From Lachnospiraceae bacterium (GTDB lineage: Bacteria > Bacillota_A > Clostridia > Lachnospirales > Lachnospiraceae), in contig JAQUUB010000013.1 in NCBI GenBank assembly GCA_028694115.1, positions 1 through 64,000 of the forward strand: a DNA stretch of 64,000 bases, read 5' to 3'. A model generated the notes under the pieces. That model was not told the origin of the DNA. It worked only from the letters and a program-made list of their open reading frames with translations, and searched no databases. Positions 42,185-52,215 of this stretch are shown one piece after another. How positions within the stretch are numbered: the first letter of the stretch is position 1; the number at the start of each line of letters is the position of its first letter. A program made the position numbers and the translations under genes.

Positions 42185-44358
42185 TTAGAGAAGGAACGAT
42201 ACTCGGAGATCGATATGAGATTATAAGCAAAATTGGTACTGGTGGAATGTCAGATGTCTATAAGGCGAAGTGTCATAAGCTGAACCGCTTTGTTGCTATT
42301 AAGGTATTAAAACATGAATTCAGTGAAAACAGAGGTTTTGTTTCAAAGTTTAGAGTAGAGGCACAATCAGCAGCAGGACTTATGCATCCAAACATTGTCA
42401 ATGTATATGATGTCGGAGATGAAGACGGCATGCATTATATTGTAATGGAGCTTGTTGAAGGTATCACATTAAAACATTATATTGAAAAAAAGCTTCGCTT
42501 ATCGGTAAAAGAAGCGATCAGCATTGCGATTCAGGTTTCCATGGGAATTGAGTCTGCTCATAACAATCATATTATACACAGGGATATTAAGCCACAAAAT
42601 ATTATCATATCGAAAGAAGGCAAAGTAAAGGTAACGGATTTTGGTATTGCCCGTGCGGCATCCAGTGATACGATTACTTCAAATGTCATGGGTTCTGTTC
42701 ACTATACATCACCAGAACAGGCGAGAGGTGGATATAGTGATGAAAAGAGTGACATTTATTCTCTAGGTATTACAATGTTTGAAATGTTAACAGGCCGTGT
42801 GCCATTTGATGGAGAAACGACCGTTGCAATTGCAATTCAACATATACAGGAGGAAATACCTTCTCCACGTTCTTATGTAGATGATATTCCAATCAGTGTA
42901 GAGCAGATTATCTACAAATGCTGCCAGAAGAACCCAGACAGAAGATACCAGTCGATGTCTGAACTGATTGTTGATTTAAAGAAATCATTAATTACTCCAG
43001 ATGAAGATTTTGTAAAAATGGTTCCTATGGGTGGATACCATGCAGAAACTAAAATGATTTCCGATGATGAAATGGCAGTGATTAAGCGTCATACGGATCG
43101 GATTGATTTAGATGATGAGATGTTAAAAGCATATGAAAGACCACAAAAATCCAATCATGTAACATCAAATGCAAAATCAAATTCAAATACAAAATCAAAT
43201 GCAAAGTCAAATGCAAAGTCAAATGATAAGTTTCATGAAAAAGAAAATTTAAAGAGGCGTAATAATTATATTGATCCAGAAGAGGACGAAGAGGATGACA
43301 TGGATCCCAAGATGGAAAAACTCATGTCGGTTCTTGGAATAGTAGCAGCAGTTATTATTGCAGTAATTGCCTTATTTGTTGTAGGAAAAATGCTGGGATT
43401 ATTTAAAGCAACACCATCCAGTGTCAGTGAAAATCAGGTAAATTCGGAATCAGTTTCCATGATTGATGTAACGGGCATGTCATTTGATGAAGCCAAGACG
43501 AAACTGCGCGTACTAGAGCTTGAAGTACAGGCTTCTTATCAATCTTCGGCTAGTGTGGAAAAGGATCTTGTTGTTTCACAGAGTATCGCAGCTGGACAGG
43601 AAGTACAAGCAAATAGTGTCGTTGAATTAGTTGTTAGTTCAGGCGAAGATGGAATAGCAGTGCCTTCTGTTGTAGGAAAGAGTGAAGCCGAGGCAAAGGT
43701 AGCACTTGAGTCAGAAGGATTTATCATGTCAAAGGATTATAGTGCAAGTGATACCGTAGCAAAGGGAAATATTATTTCACAGGTTCCAGCGGAAGGACAG
43801 AGTGCCCCGAAGGGATCAACAGTTACGGTAGTGATTAGTTCTGGAAAATCCACAAATAGTGTAATTGTACCGGATATCAGACTTCAAACAGAAGCGGCTG
43901 CGAAGACACTTCTAACTGCGGCGTCACTTACGTGGTCAACAATCGATGAGACTTATAGCGATACAGTGCCTATTGGATGTGTTGTTTCTCAAAGCTATTC
44001 ACCTGGACTAACGGTTGATGAAGGAACTAGTGTTAATTTTACGTTAAGCCTTGGACCTAAAACAGTATCTTATAAATGTAATTTTAATGTTAACGCACCT
44101 TCTTCTTACCAAGGTGGTAATGCGGAGGTAGTATTGACACAGACAGGTTCCAATAATGTATTATTTAATTCCACTGTTACAGGATTCCCGGTTTCCATCA
44201 ACTTAAGTAAGATACAAGGTCAGGGAACTGGAGTGATTACGATTACCTATACGGTTTCTACTACGGTTGTTGTTGAGAATGAAGATGGAACAACCAGCAA
44301 TCAAGTGAAAAATGAGACAAAAGCAGAATACCAAAATGTTACATTTACACAAGAATAG
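42181..44358 (+). CDS. prkC: PASTA-domain serine/threonine kinase
   Basis: 725 residues. Cytoplasmic kinase domain (10-275) with GTGGMSDVYKA, VAIKVLK, HRDIKPQN, DFGIARA and SPEQARG; a low-complexity linker with repeated Lys-Ser-Asn-Ala near 325-350; one membrane helix at about 382-405; then three extracellular PASTA domains (about 420-485, 487-553, 555-625) that bind muropeptides or lipid II. A further roughly 100-residue beta-rich tail after the last PASTA (YKCNFNVNAPSSYQGG onward) is not part of the usual Bacillus protein. It signals wall state to division, growth and germination. ATGA overlap with stp; GAGGAG ribosome site. Confidence 0.96.
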   Translation: MIREGTILGDRYEIISKIGTGGMSDVYKAKCHKLNRFVAIKVLKHEFSENRGFVSKFRVEAQSAAGLMHPNIVNVYDVGDEDGMHYIVMELVEGITLKHYIEKKLRLSVKEAISIAIQVSMGIESAHNNHIIHRDIKPQNIIISKEGKVKVTDFGIARAASSDTITSNVMGSVHYTSPEQARGGYSDEKSDIYSLGITMFEMLTGRVPFDGETTVAIAIQHIQEEIPSPRSYVDDIPISVEQIIYKCCQKNPDRRYQSMSELIVDLKKSLITPDEDFVKMVPMGGYHAETKMISDDEMAVIKRHTDRIDLDDEMLKAYERPQKSNHVTSNAKSNSNTKSNAKSNAKSNDKFHEKENLKRRNNYIDPEEDEEDDMDPKMEKLMSVLGIVAAVIIAVIALFVVGKMLGLFKATPSSVSENQVNSESVSMIDVTGMSFDEAKTKLRVLELEVQASYQSSASVEKDLVVSQSIAAGQEVQANSVVELVVSSGEDGIAVPSVVGKSEAEAKVALESEGFIMSKDYSASDTVAKGNIISQVPAEGQSAPKGSTVTVVISSGKSTNSVIVPDIRLQTEAAAKTLLTAASLTWSTIDETYSDTVPIGCVVSQSYSPGLTVDEGTSVNFTLSLGPKTVSYKCNFNVNAPSSYQGGNAEVVLTQTGSNNVLFNSTVTGFPVSINLSKIQGQGTGVITITYTVSTTVVVENEDGTTSNQVKNETKAEYQNVTFTQE
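43165..43230 (+). repeat. In-frame 12-base repeats in the prkC linker
   Basis: Five or so copies of a 12-base unit close to TCAAATGCAAAG encode Ser-Asn-Ala-Lys repeats just before the membrane helix. Copy number changes would keep the reading frame and alter linker length. Confidence 0.75.
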
Positions 44359-44376
44359 TGGAGATAACCGCTAACT

Positions 44377-45267
44377 ATGGAAAATTTGTTACAGGGAAAA
44401 ATAATAAAGGGAATAGCAGGGTTTTACTATGTGCATCTTAAAGATAAAGGGGTGTATGAGTGTAAAGCAAAAGGTATTTTTCGAAATAAAAAGGTAAAGC
44501 CACTGGTAGGTGATCAGGTACTGATTCAAATCCTATCTGAGGATACTAAAACGGGAAATATTGAAGAAATTTCGAAAAGAACCAATTCTTTGATAAGACC
44601 TGCGGTAGCCAATGTGGATCAGGCAGTGGTGATTTTTGCTGCTGCAAAGCCAACTCCAAACCTTAATTTGTTAGATCGTTTTCTGGTTTTGATGGAAAAA
44701 GAATGTGTTGATACAATTATTTGTTTTAACAAGAAGGATTTATGCAAAAAGGAGCAGCTTGAAGAGCTTCTACAAATCTATCAATCAGCAGGGTATCGTG
44801 TGCTATTTACAAGTGCATCTGGGAATGAAGGAATACAGCAATTAAAAGATATCTTACGTGGGAAAACAACTACGGTTGCAGGTCCATCTGGTGTAGGGAA
44901 ATCCTCTCTTATCAATTGTTTGCAAGAGGGTGTAGTTATGGCAACGGGTTCCATCAGTACCAAAATCGAACGAGGAAAGCATACAACAAGACATTCTGAG
45001 CTGATTACGATGGAGGATTGCACCTATATCATGGATACCCCGGGCTTTAGTTCTATTGAATTAACCGGGATAGAGAAGGAAGAATTGCAAGAATATTTTA
45101 TAGAATTTGGTGATTACGAAAAGAATTGTCGCTTTCAGGGATGTGCGCATATACATGAGCCGGATTGTGGGGTTAAAGAGGCTTTAGAACATGGGGAAAT
45201 TAATAAGTCAAGGTATGAAAATTATATTCAGTTATATGAAGAATTAAAAAATAAGAGGAGATACTAA
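44377..45267 (+). CDS. rsgA: Ribosome small-subunit GTPase RsgA
   Basis: 296 residues with the circularly permuted GTPase order: OB domain (1-75), FNKKDL (G4) near 109, GPSGVGKSS (G1) near 168, DTPGFSS (G3) near 220, then a zinc finger region with CRFQGCAHIHEPDC near 255. It helps late 30S assembly. It lies 18 bases after prkC and 2 bases before rpe, the usual prkC-rsgA-rpe order. Confidence 0.95.
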   Translation: MENLLQGKIIKGIAGFYYVHLKDKGVYECKAKGIFRNKKVKPLVGDQVLIQILSEDTKTGNIEEISKRTNSLIRPAVANVDQAVVIFAAAKPTPNLNLLDRFLVLMEKECVDTIICFNKKDLCKKEQLEELLQIYQSAGYRVLFTSASGNEGIQQLKDILRGKTTTVAGPSGVGKSSLINCLQEGVVMATGSISTKIERGKHTTRHSELITMEDCTYIMDTPGFSSIELTGIEKEELQEYFIEFGDYEKNCRFQGCAHIHEPDCGVKEALEHGEINKSRYENYIQLYEELKNKRRY

Positions 45268-45269
45268 CG

Positions 45270-45941
45270 ATGAATAAACTATCCCCATCAATTTTAGCAG
45301 CAGATTTTGCAAACTTAGGTCAATGCATTCAATATGTTGATATTTCAGGTGCAGACTATATTCATATCGATGTAATGGATGGTGACTTTGTTCCAAGTAT
45401 TTCATTTGGAATGCCAGTCATCCGCTCAATTAGAAAAGTGACGGATAAGATATTTGATGTGCATTTAATGATTCATCATCCGGAAAGGTATATTAATGAA
45501 TTTGTAGATTGTGGAGCCGATAGTATCACGGTTCATGCAGAGGCATGTAAGAATCTGGAATCTGTAATAAGTCAGATTCGCGATGCGGGTGTTAAAGTAG
45601 GAGTGTCCATTAATCCTCAAACGCAAATCATAGAAATTGAGCATATTCTCAATCAGGTAGATATGATTTTATTAATGACAGTCAATCCGGGATTTGGCGG
45701 ACAAACATACATTGAGAGTTCAACTGAGAAAATCAAAGAGTTAAAAAAAATGATTGATGAAAGACATTGTAATGTTGATATCGAGGTAGATGGTGGAATT
45801 GTAAAAGAAAATATTCATGAGGTATTAGATGCTGGTGCAAATGTGATTGTAATGGGTTCCTCCATTTTTAGAGGAGATATATCTGAAAATACAAAATACT
45901 TTAAAAAGGTATTGCAAGATTATGAGAAGGGGATTTCTTAA
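45270..45941 (+). CDS. rpe: Ribulose-phosphate 3-epimerase
   Basis: 223 residues. It interconverts ribulose 5-phosphate and xylulose 5-phosphate. Typical motifs: [13 protein letters not shown] at the start, [16 protein letters not shown] near 33, [13 protein letters not shown] near 64, [10 protein letters not shown] near 137 and VDGGI near 172. AGAGGAG within the end of rsgA is the ribosome site. Its stop overlaps the next start (TAATG). Confidence 0.97.
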   Translation: MNKLSPSILAADFANLGQCIQYVDISGADYIHIDVMDGDFVPSISFGMPVIRSIRKVTDKIFDVHLMIHHPERYINEFVDCGADSITVHAEACKNLESVISQIRDAGVKVGVSINPQTQIIEIEHILNQVDMILLMTVNPGFGGQTYIESSTEKIKELKKMIDERHCNVDIEVDGGIVKENIHEVLDAGANVIVMGSSIFRGDISENTKYFKKVLQDYEKGIS

Positions 45942-47497
45942 TGAAAAAAGTACTTATTATTGGAGCAGGTCCAGCAGGCTTAACTGCAGCTTATGAATTA
46001 CTAAAGCGAGATAAAGAGGCAGAAGTAGTTGTCTTTGAAGAGAGCACTTACATGGGAGGCATTTCTAAAACTGTAAACTATAAGGGAAATCGAATGGATA
46101 TGGGAGGGCACCGTTTCTTCTCCAAGGTACCTAAAGTAAATGAATGGTGGGAGAGCATGCTTCCTATGCAGGGGGCACCAACATACGATGACATTCTATT
46201 AGAGCGAAAAATGCCTTTGAAAAAAGATGGACCTGATCCAGAAAAAGAAGATCGAGTGATGTTAACAAGAAATCGTGTCTCTAGAATCTACTTCAAAAAG
46301 AAGTTTTTTGATTACCCAATTAGTCTTAAACCAGAAACAATTCTAAATATGGGATTTTTTACAACAATTAGAGTTGGATTCAGTTATTTGGCAGCGATGA
46401 TACATAAAAAAGAAGAAAAATCTTTAGAAGATTTCTATATTAACCGTTTTGGAAAAATGCTCTATTCCATGTTCTTTGAAAATTATACAGAGAATCTTTG
46501 GGGGAGACATCCCAGCGAAATTTCACCAGAGTGGGGTGCACAACGTGTAAAAGGATTATCTATCGTTGCTATTATTAAAGATATGTTTAGTAAGTTGATA
46601 CCAGGTAAAAAGAAAAAACAGGTAGAAACTTCCCTTATCGAAGAATTTAGTTATCCTAAATTTGGTCCTGGTCAGCTTTGGGATGTGACAGCTGAGGAAA
46701 TTAGAAAGCTAGGCGGTCAGATTTTAAAAGAATGTAAAGTGGTATCCATTCAGACAGATAAAACAGGGAAAGCAATTTCTCTGACATATGAAGAGAATGG
46801 AGAATTAAAAACCATGGAGGGTGATCTCTTTATTTCTTCTATGCCAGTAAAAGATTTAATTGCTGGTATGAACGATGTTCCAAAAGAAGTAGCAGAGATT
46901 GCGGCTGGACTTCCCTATAGGGATTATATGACAGTAGGCCTTCTAGTACCAAAGCTTAATCTCAAAAATAAGACAAAAATGAAAACAATTGCTAATATTG
47001 TTCCAGATGATTGGGTTTATGTACATGACCGTTCCGTTATGCTAGGACGTTTTCAGATTTATAATAATTGGTCTCCCTATATGATTAAAGATTTAGAGAA
47101 TACTGTTTGGGTAGGACTTGAATACTTTGTTTTCGAGGGCGATAAATACTGGTCCATGTCAGATGATGATTTTGCAAAATTTGCAATTGAAGAGTTTGTG
47201 AGGATGGGAATTGTTGATCAATCTTCGGATGTAATGGATTATCATGTAGAAAGAGTTAAGAAAGCTTATCCAGCATATTTTGATACCTATGATCAAATGG
47301 ATACAGTGGTAAAATATATCAATAAATTTGATAACTTATATTGTGTTGGAAGAAATGGACAGCATAGATATAATAATATTGATCATTCCATGATGACTTC
47401 CTTTGAAACGGTTGATAATATTATTTCTGGTAGAAAAGATAAAAAAAATATATGGAATGTAAATACAGAAAAAGAATATCATGAGGCTTCTAAATAA
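45941..47497 (+). CDS. FAD/NAD(P)-binding oxidoreductase (amine oxidase/UDP-galactopyranose mutase-like)
   Basis: 518 residues. The N-terminal dinucleotide fold is clear ([17 protein letters not shown]), followed by [11 protein letters not shown] and [11 protein letters not shown], features of the protoporphyrinogen oxidase/UDP-galactopyranose mutase group. A C-terminal [19 protein letters not shown] closes the FAD site. The substrate is unknown; family members often act in sugar-nucleotide or surface polymer formation. It overlaps rpe by one base and ends the long operon at a bidirectional terminator, facing a radical SAM gene. Confidence 0.85.
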   Translation: MKKVLIIGAGPAGLTAAYELLKRDKEAEVVVFEESTYMGGISKTVNYKGNRMDMGGHRFFSKVPKVNEWWESMLPMQGAPTYDDILLERKMPLKKDGPDPEKEDRVMLTRNRVSRIYFKKKFFDYPISLKPETILNMGFFTTIRVGFSYLAAMIHKKEEKSLEDFYINRFGKMLYSMFFENYTENLWGRHPSEISPEWGAQRVKGLSIVAIIKDMFSKLIPGKKKKQVETSLIEEFSYPKFGPGQLWDVTAEEIRKLGGQILKECKVVSIQTDKTGKAISLTYEENGELKTMEGDLFISSMPVKDLIAGMNDVPKEVAEIAAGLPYRDYMTVGLLVPKLNLKNKTKMKTIANIVPDDWVYVHDRSVMLGRFQIYNNWSPYMIKDLENTVWVGLEYFVFEGDKYWSMSDDDFAKFAIEEFVRMGIVDQSSDVMDYHVERVKKAYPAYFDTYDQMDTVVKYINKFDNLYCVGRNGQHRYNNIDHSMMTSFETVDNIISGRKDKKNIWNVNTEKEYHEASK

Positions 47498-47499
47498 TA

Positions 47500-47529
47500 A
47501 AAAAATCTCTGCGCCTGCAGAGATTTTTT
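47500..47529. terminator. Bidirectional terminator
   Basis: Perfect 12-bp stem AAAAAATCTCTG / CAGAGATTTTTT with a six-base loop. The A and T runs make it a full terminator on both strands, serving the oxidoreductase and the convergent radical SAM gene. Confidence 0.93.
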
Positions 47530-47538
47530 ATTGCAAAT

Positions 47539-48483
47539 CTATTTGGATTCTTGCAAGGATTCTTCGACAATTTCCATACGGAGTCCGGCGTCAATAAAAT
47601 CACAGTGCTTACAGAAATTATAATTCTGACGTCCTAACTTAATTTTATCACGAAGATCTTGATAAGCAGGAGAATTCCATGCTTCTTTTAAAGGCGTTAC
47701 CTTTAAATCAGCTAAGGTTGTTACTTCAAAGTTATCACAACAGCAGATGCCCATACGACCATCAGGCACAATCCACATATCAGTAAAAGGCATCAGACAT
47801 GTCTCTTTAATTACTTTTTCAGTAGCCTTTTTATTAGGAGCACTTCCAGCACGATTGGTAAGTACCTCATGAAGGTAGCGAATTTGAATTCTCGCATCTA
47901 AATTCTTGAATTTTTCGGGATTCGCCTTGATATAATCATATACCTTTTGATGGGGTTCCTGGAGTTTCATTGTTTCACTGTAATTATTGATAATCAACTC
48001 GTCAATGTAAGGTGCAATCGCATCGATTTTCGCTTCATCCAGCAGAAGACCATTTGTAGACATAAAGATATGTGCATTTGGAAGCTGTTCTCTTGCATAT
48101 TTATGTAATTCAACAATTCTTGTATCCATCCAAGGTTCATTATTTCCATATAAGGTAAGACGATTTTTGTAGCCCCAATCTCTTAACTGATCAATGATAC
48201 TTTTAAATAGTTCTTCATCCATTTTTGCAAAAGGACGTTTGTCCGCATTTTTATTAGCGGTACAAAAAGAACATGTACTATTGCAACGATTAATGGTTTC
48301 GAGATTTACTACATTAGGATGTGGTAGATCTTTACTGTTCATAAAGTATTCAATATATTGTTCTTGTTGTTTACGGCGTTTTGCAAACTGTAATTTAAGA
48401 TAAGCTTCACTTGCTAACTTTGGAAAATACTTTCTGGCATTCCAACCAAAAGCTCCCATAAAGTTATCAATTTTAATAGGCAT
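47539..48483 (-). CDS. Radical SAM/SPASM-type protein
   Basis: About 314 residues. Cluster motif CNSTCSFC at residues 67-74, LYGNNEPWMD in place of the GGE region near 114, MSTNGLLLDEAKID near 140. The C-terminus has SPASM-type cysteines: ETCLMPFTDMWIVPDGRMGICCCD and FCKHCDF. This architecture resembles enzymes that read a second cluster for peptide or sugar modification. No precursor peptide was seen next to it. The ATG at 48483 has AAGGAGG six bases upstream, while the ATG at 48489 touches it. Its own consensus promoter lies upstream. Confidence 0.85.
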   Translation of the reverse strand: MPIKIDNFMGAFGWNARKYFPKLASEAYLKLQFAKRRKQQEQYIEYFMNSKDLPHPNVVNLETINRCNSTCSFCTANKNADKRPFAKMDEELFKSIIDQLRDWGYKNRLTLYGNNEPWMDTRIVELHKYAREQLPNAHIFMSTNGLLLDEAKIDAIAPYIDELIINNYSETMKLQEPHQKVYDYIKANPEKFKNLDARIQIRYLHEVLTNRAGSAPNKKATEKVIKETCLMPFTDMWIVPDGRMGICCCDNFEVTTLADLKVTPLKEAWNSPAYQDLRDKIKLGRQNYNFCKHCDFIDAGLRMEIVEESLQESK

Positions 48484-48519
48484 ATTCATCCTCCTTAGAA
48501 TGTCGTAGTTAACTTAAGA

Positions 48520-48548
48520 ATTATAGCATTTCAGAAAGTTTGTGTCAA
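48520..48548 (-). promoter_or_regulatory. Consensus promoter of the radical SAM gene (minus strand)
   Basis: On the minus strand TTGACA (48543-48548) and TATAAT (48520-48525) are exactly 17 bases apart, a perfect sigma-A consensus, about 37 bases from the start codon. Confidence 0.85.
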
Positions 48549-48557
48549 ACACATCAC

Positions 48558-48586
48558 TTGACGAAACAAGGTAAGTAGTATAAAGT
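48558..48586 (+). promoter_or_regulatory. Promoter of ychF-lgt
   Basis: TTGACG (48558-48563) and TAAAGT (48581-48586) with a 17-base spacer, 45 bases before ychF. Its -35 lies back to back with that of the divergent radical SAM gene, nine bases apart. Confidence 0.65.
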
Positions 48587-48630
48587 AAAAACGAATGTTA
48601 GAACTTGTTGTAAGAAAGGAATAGACACCA

Positions 48631-49728
48631 ATGAAATTAGGAATTGTAGGATTACCCAATGTAGGAAAGAGTACATTATTTAATTCATTAACAAAAGCTG
48701 GAGCAGAATCTGCAAATTATCCATTCTGTACGATTGACCCCAATGTGGGTGTGGTAACTGTACCGGATGAAAGATTAAAACTTTTAGGAAATATGTATCA
48801 TTCGAAAAAGGTTACGCCGGCAGTTATTGAATTTGTTGATATAGCAGGACTTGTAAAAGGAGCATCCAAAGGAGAGGGATTAGGGAATCAATTCTTATCA
48901 AACATCCGTGAAGTTGACGCAGTGGTACATGTTGTGCGTTGCTTTGAAGATACGAATGTCATTCATGTGGATGGAAATGTAAATCCAATTAGAGATATCG
49001 AAACGATCAATTTAGAGTTAATATTCTCTGATTTAGAAATTCTTGAAAGAAGAATTGCAAAGGTATCAAAACAAGCGAGAATGGACAAAGTAGCTGGTAA
49101 AGAATTTGAACTTTTGGAACGTCTGAAAGGTTTTCTTGAAGAGGGAAAGATGGCAATCAGTTTTGAATGTTTCGATGAAGACGAGGAAGAATGGTTTGCT
49201 ACTTATAATTTACTCACTGCAAAACCAGTCATCTTTGCGGCAAATGTATCCGAAGATGATTTGGCGGACGATGGTGCTACAAATGATTTTGTATCACAGG
49301 TAAGAGAGTATGCAAGGAATGAAAACAGTGAAGTGTTTGTAATTTGTGCACAAATCGAACAAGAAATTGCAGAATTAGATGATGATGAAAAATCAATGTT
49401 TCTTGAAGATTTAGGATTGTCTGAATCTGGGCTTGAAAAACTGGTTAAGGCAAGTTATCATTTGCTTGGTCTTATGAGCTTTTTAACATCGGGAGAAGAT
49501 GAGACAAGAGCATGGACGATTAAACAAGGCACCAAGGCTCCACAGGCAGCGGGTAAAATTCATACAGATTTTGAAAGAGGATTTATCAGAGCCGAAGTAG
49601 TAAATTATCAGAATTTATTAGACTGTGGATCCATTGCAGCTGCAAAGGAAAAAGGACTTGTGGGAATAGAAGGAAAGGAATACGTGGTAAAAGACGGTGA
49701 TGTGATTTTATTCCGTTTTAACGTATAG
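48631..49728 (+). CDS. ychF: Redox-regulated ATPase YchF (OLA1 family)
   Basis: 365 residues. P-loop GLPNVGKST at residue 6, DIAGLVKGASKGEGLGNQFL (G3) near 68, coiled-coil insertion to about 200, and a C-terminal TGS domain (IKQGTKAPQAAGKIHTDFERGFI). Members prefer ATP over GTP and associate with ribosomes. GAAAGGAA precedes the ATG; lgt follows nine bases after the stop. Confidence 0.97.
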   Translation: MKLGIVGLPNVGKSTLFNSLTKAGAESANYPFCTIDPNVGVVTVPDERLKLLGNMYHSKKVTPAVIEFVDIAGLVKGASKGEGLGNQFLSNIREVDAVVHVVRCFEDTNVIHVDGNVNPIRDIETINLELIFSDLEILERRIAKVSKQARMDKVAGKEFELLERLKGFLEEGKMAISFECFDEDEEEWFATYNLLTAKPVIFAANVSEDDLADDGATNDFVSQVREYARNENSEVFVICAQIEQEIAELDDDEKSMFLEDLGLSESGLEKLVKASYHLLGLMSFLTSGEDETRAWTIKQGTKAPQAAGKIHTDFERGFIRAEVVNYQNLLDCGSIAAAKEKGLVGIEGKEYVVKDGDVILFRFNV

Positions 49729-49737
49729 GGAGCAACT

Positions 49738-50634
49738 ATGGGAATTAATGATATTGCGTTTCCGAATCTTGGAATTTATTTAGATAACGTTGGAAGATCA
49801 TTTTCAATTTTTGGATTTCGTATTTTCTTTTATGGAATTTTAATTGGATTAGGTATTTTATCGGGTGTTGTTTTTGCAGCAAGTGAGGCGAAAAGAAGAA
49901 ATTTAAACCCAGATATTATTTGGGATCTTGCAATTTATGAGATTTTCTTTTCGATTGTAGGAGCAAGGATCTATTTTGTAGCGACATCATGGGATACGTA
50001 TAAGGATCACCCGATTGATGTGTTCAATTTGAGACTGGGAGGGATTGCTATTTACGGTGCAATCATCGCTGCATTTATTACCCTCTTTGTTTATTGTAAA
50101 ATTAAAAAAATTAAGTTTTTCGTTTTAGCTGACACACTTATTATGGGATTAGTCATCGGTCAAATTATTGGAAGATGGGGAAATTTCTTTAATCGTGAAG
50201 TTTTCGGAGATTACTCTAATGGGTTATTTGCAATGAGATTACCTATCGATGCGGTCAGAGCTAGCGACATATCCGTTGGAATCAGTACACATATCATAGA
50301 AGGAACGAATTATATCCAAGTGCATCCCACATTTTTGTATGAAGCGGCTTGGAATCTCTTACTGCTTCTTTTCTTATGGTTTTATAGAAAACACAAGAGA
50401 TTTGAAGGTGAGTTATTCTTTATTTATTTAATTGGATATGGAGTGGGAAGATTTTTTATCGAAGCGATTCGAACCGATCAATTATTTATCCCAGGAACTA
50501 ATTTGCCTATCTCAATGGTAGTAGGAGCTGTTAGCGCGGTGGGATCTGTAATCGCAATATTAGTATTGAGAAAGAAACTTCCCCAGGCACAATATCTTGT
50601 GGAAACAAAAGAAGAAGAAAAGAAAACAAACTAA
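49738..50634 (+). CDS. lgt: Prolipoprotein diacylglyceryl transferase
   Basis: 298 residues, seven membrane helices. It adds diacylglycerol to the lipobox cysteine of lipoproteins, such as the beta-helix lipoprotein of this window. Signature GRWGNFFNREVFG near 141 and HPTFLYEAAWN near 196 with the conserved His, Glu and Tyr. AGGGAG precedes the ATG. Terminator follows. Confidence 0.96.
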   Translation: MGINDIAFPNLGIYLDNVGRSFSIFGFRIFFYGILIGLGILSGVVFAASEAKRRNLNPDIIWDLAIYEIFFSIVGARIYFVATSWDTYKDHPIDVFNLRLGGIAIYGAIIAAFITLFVYCKIKKIKFFVLADTLIMGLVIGQIIGRWGNFFNREVFGDYSNGLFAMRLPIDAVRASDISVGISTHIIEGTNYIQVHPTFLYEAAWNLLLLLFLWFYRKHKRFEGELFFIYLIGYGVGRFFIEAIRTDQLFIPGTNLPISMVVGAVSAVGSVIAILVLRKKLPQAQYLVETKEEEKKTN

Positions 50635-50666
50635 ATATAGAATAATACCAATAAAAAGATAAAATG

Positions 50667-50692
50667 CGCCTCATGATGAGGCGTCTTTTTTT
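50667..50692 (+). terminator. Rho-independent terminator after lgt
   Basis: 7-bp stem CGCCTCA / TGAGGCG with loop TGA, then TCTTTTTTT. Confidence 0.9.
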
Positions 50693-50724
50693 GTGCAAAT
50701 GTTAAGAAAAATTTAAGAAAAGTA

Positions 50725-50753
50725 TTGCCTTAATTATAAAATTGATATAAAAT
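50725..50753 (+). promoter_or_regulatory. Promoter of the dcw cluster
   Basis: TTGCCT (50725-50730) and TAAAAT (50748-50753) with a 17-base spacer, placed so that transcription would begin right at the MraZ boxes. Confidence 0.65.
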
Positions 50754-50761
50754 TAGGTCAT

Positions 50762-50801
50762 AAGTGGTGAAAAGTGGTGGCAAGTGGTAGAAAGTGGTGG
50801 C
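50762..50801 (+). promoter_or_regulatory. Four MraZ operator boxes, 10-base period
   Basis: AAGTGGT recurs at 50762, 50772, 50782 and 50792, each followed by three variable bases, so all boxes face one side of the helix. MraZ is known to bind such direct repeats (TGGGN boxes in E. coli, AAAGTG-type boxes with 3-base spacers in mollicutes) and repress its own operon. The last box overlaps the GGTGG that seems to serve as mraZ ribosome binding site. Confidence 0.88.
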
Positions 50802-50805
50802 GCAT

Positions 50806-51234
50806 ATGTTTATGGGAGAATATAACCATACAATAGACACCAAAGGCAGGCTGATAATCCCCTCGAAATTTCGAGAGTCATTAGGAGAAGAATTTGTAGT
50901 GACAAAAGGATTGGACGGTTGTCTCTTTGTTTACGGCAATGAAGAATGGTCCAAATTTGAAGAGAAACTTACCACATTACCATTAACAAGTACTGATGCA
51001 AGAAAATTTGTTCGTTTCTTTTTAGCTGGAGCAGCTAGTGTAGAAGTGGACAAGCAGGGAAGAATATTACTACCTGCAAATTTAAGAACGCATGCAAATC
51101 TAGAAAAAGACACAGTTTTAATTGGTGTGGCCAGTCGAATCGAAATCTGGAGCAAAGAAAGATGGGATTCTAATGACTACGATGATATGGATGCCATTGC
51201 AGAAAAAATGGAAGAACTGGGACTCAGTATTTAA
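50806..51234 (+). CDS. mraZ: Transcriptional regulator MraZ
   Basis: 142 residues of two AbrB-like swapped-hairpin repeats. [14 protein letters not shown] near 13 and [13 protein letters not shown] near 85 are the twin DxxGR motifs. It binds the boxes just upstream and tunes the dcw cluster. The start is ATG 50806 (family start MFMGEYNH); the GTG at 50794 lies inside the operator and is rejected. rsmH begins 24 bases later. Confidence 0.97.
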   Translation: MFMGEYNHTIDTKGRLIIPSKFRESLGEEFVVTKGLDGCLFVYGNEEWSKFEEKLTTLPLTSTDARKFVRFFLAGAASVEVDKQGRILLPANLRTHANLEKDTVLIGVASRIEIWSKERWDSNDYDDMDAIAEKMEELGLSI

Positions 51235-51258
51235 TAGGTGTTTAAAAGGAGTATCAAT

Positions 51259-52194
51259 ATGGAATTTAATCACAAATCAGTATTATTACATGAGACAGTA
51301 GATGGCTTGCATATAAAACCAGATGGAATTTATGTGGATGGTACATTAGGTGGTGCCGGACATGCCCGGTTAGTGGTAGAACGGTTATCAGATAAAGGTA
51401 GATTTGTAGGAATTGATCAGGATGCAGCAGCTATAGAAACAGCAAAAGAAAGATTGAAGGATTACTCAAAACAGGTAACAATCGTTAGAAGCAACTACTG
51501 TAATATGAAAGAAGAATTAAAAAACTTAAATATAACGGGAGTGGATGGGATTGTACTTGATTTAGGGGTTTCTTCTTATCAGATAGATACCATGGAAAGA
51601 GGATTTTCCTATATGGGAGATGCACCTCTTGATATGCGAATGGATCAAAGAAATGAAAGAAGCGCAAAAGAAGTAGTCAATGAATATAGTGAAATGGAAC
51701 TCTTTCATATTATCAAAGATTATGGGGAAGATCAGTTCGCAAAGAATATAGCCAAGCATATTGTTGCGGCAAGAAAAGAAAAAGAAATTGAAACAACGGG
51801 ACAACTTACGGAAATTATTAGAGCGGCAATTCCTATGAGGGTACAGAAAACCATGGGACATCCCGGAAAGAAAACATTTCAAGCAATCCGTATAGAAGTA
51901 AATAGAGAATTAGATGTTTTAAAAGATAATTTGGATGACATGATCGATTTATTAAATCCGGGCGGAAGAATTTGTATTATTACATTTCATTCTTTAGAAG
52001 ATAAAATAGTAAAATCTCTTTTTAGACGTTCGGAAAATCCATGTACATGTCCACCCAATTTTCCGATGTGTGTTTGTGGAAATGTCTCAAAAGGAAAACA
52101 GATTACTAGAAAACCAATCTTGCCTTCGACAGAAGAAATGGAAGAAAATAGCAGAAGCAAAAGTGCGAAACTGAGAATATTTGAAAAACAATAG
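51259..52194 (+). CDS. rsmH: 16S rRNA (cytosine(1402)-N(4))-methyltransferase
   Basis: 311 residues. [13 protein letters not shown] at the start, [12 protein letters not shown] site near 32, [17 protein letters not shown] near 98, MDQRN near 135 and a Cys-rich stretch ([13 protein letters not shown]) near 265. AAAAGGAG lies seven bases before ATG 51259; the longer frame from 51238 would place the ribosome site inside the gene. Second gene of the dcw cluster, as usual. Confidence 0.96.
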   Translation: MEFNHKSVLLHETVDGLHIKPDGIYVDGTLGGAGHARLVVERLSDKGRFVGIDQDAAAIETAKERLKDYSKQVTIVRSNYCNMKEELKNLNITGVDGIVLDLGVSSYQIDTMERGFSYMGDAPLDMRMDQRNERSAKEVVNEYSEMELFHIIKDYGEDQFAKNIAKHIVAARKEKEIETTGQLTEIIRAAIPMRVQKTMGHPGKKTFQAIRIEVNRELDVLKDNLDDMIDLLNPGGRICIITFHSLEDKIVKSLFRRSENPCTCPPNFPMCVCGNVSKGKQITRKPILPSTEEMEENSRSKSAKLRIFEKQ

Positions 52195-52215
52195 TATCGG
52201 AAGGAATTGAGGAGC

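Noticed and set aside
50794..50805. GTG start for mraZ
   Set aside because: It lies inside MraZ box 4 and the family begins with MFMGEYNH at 50806.
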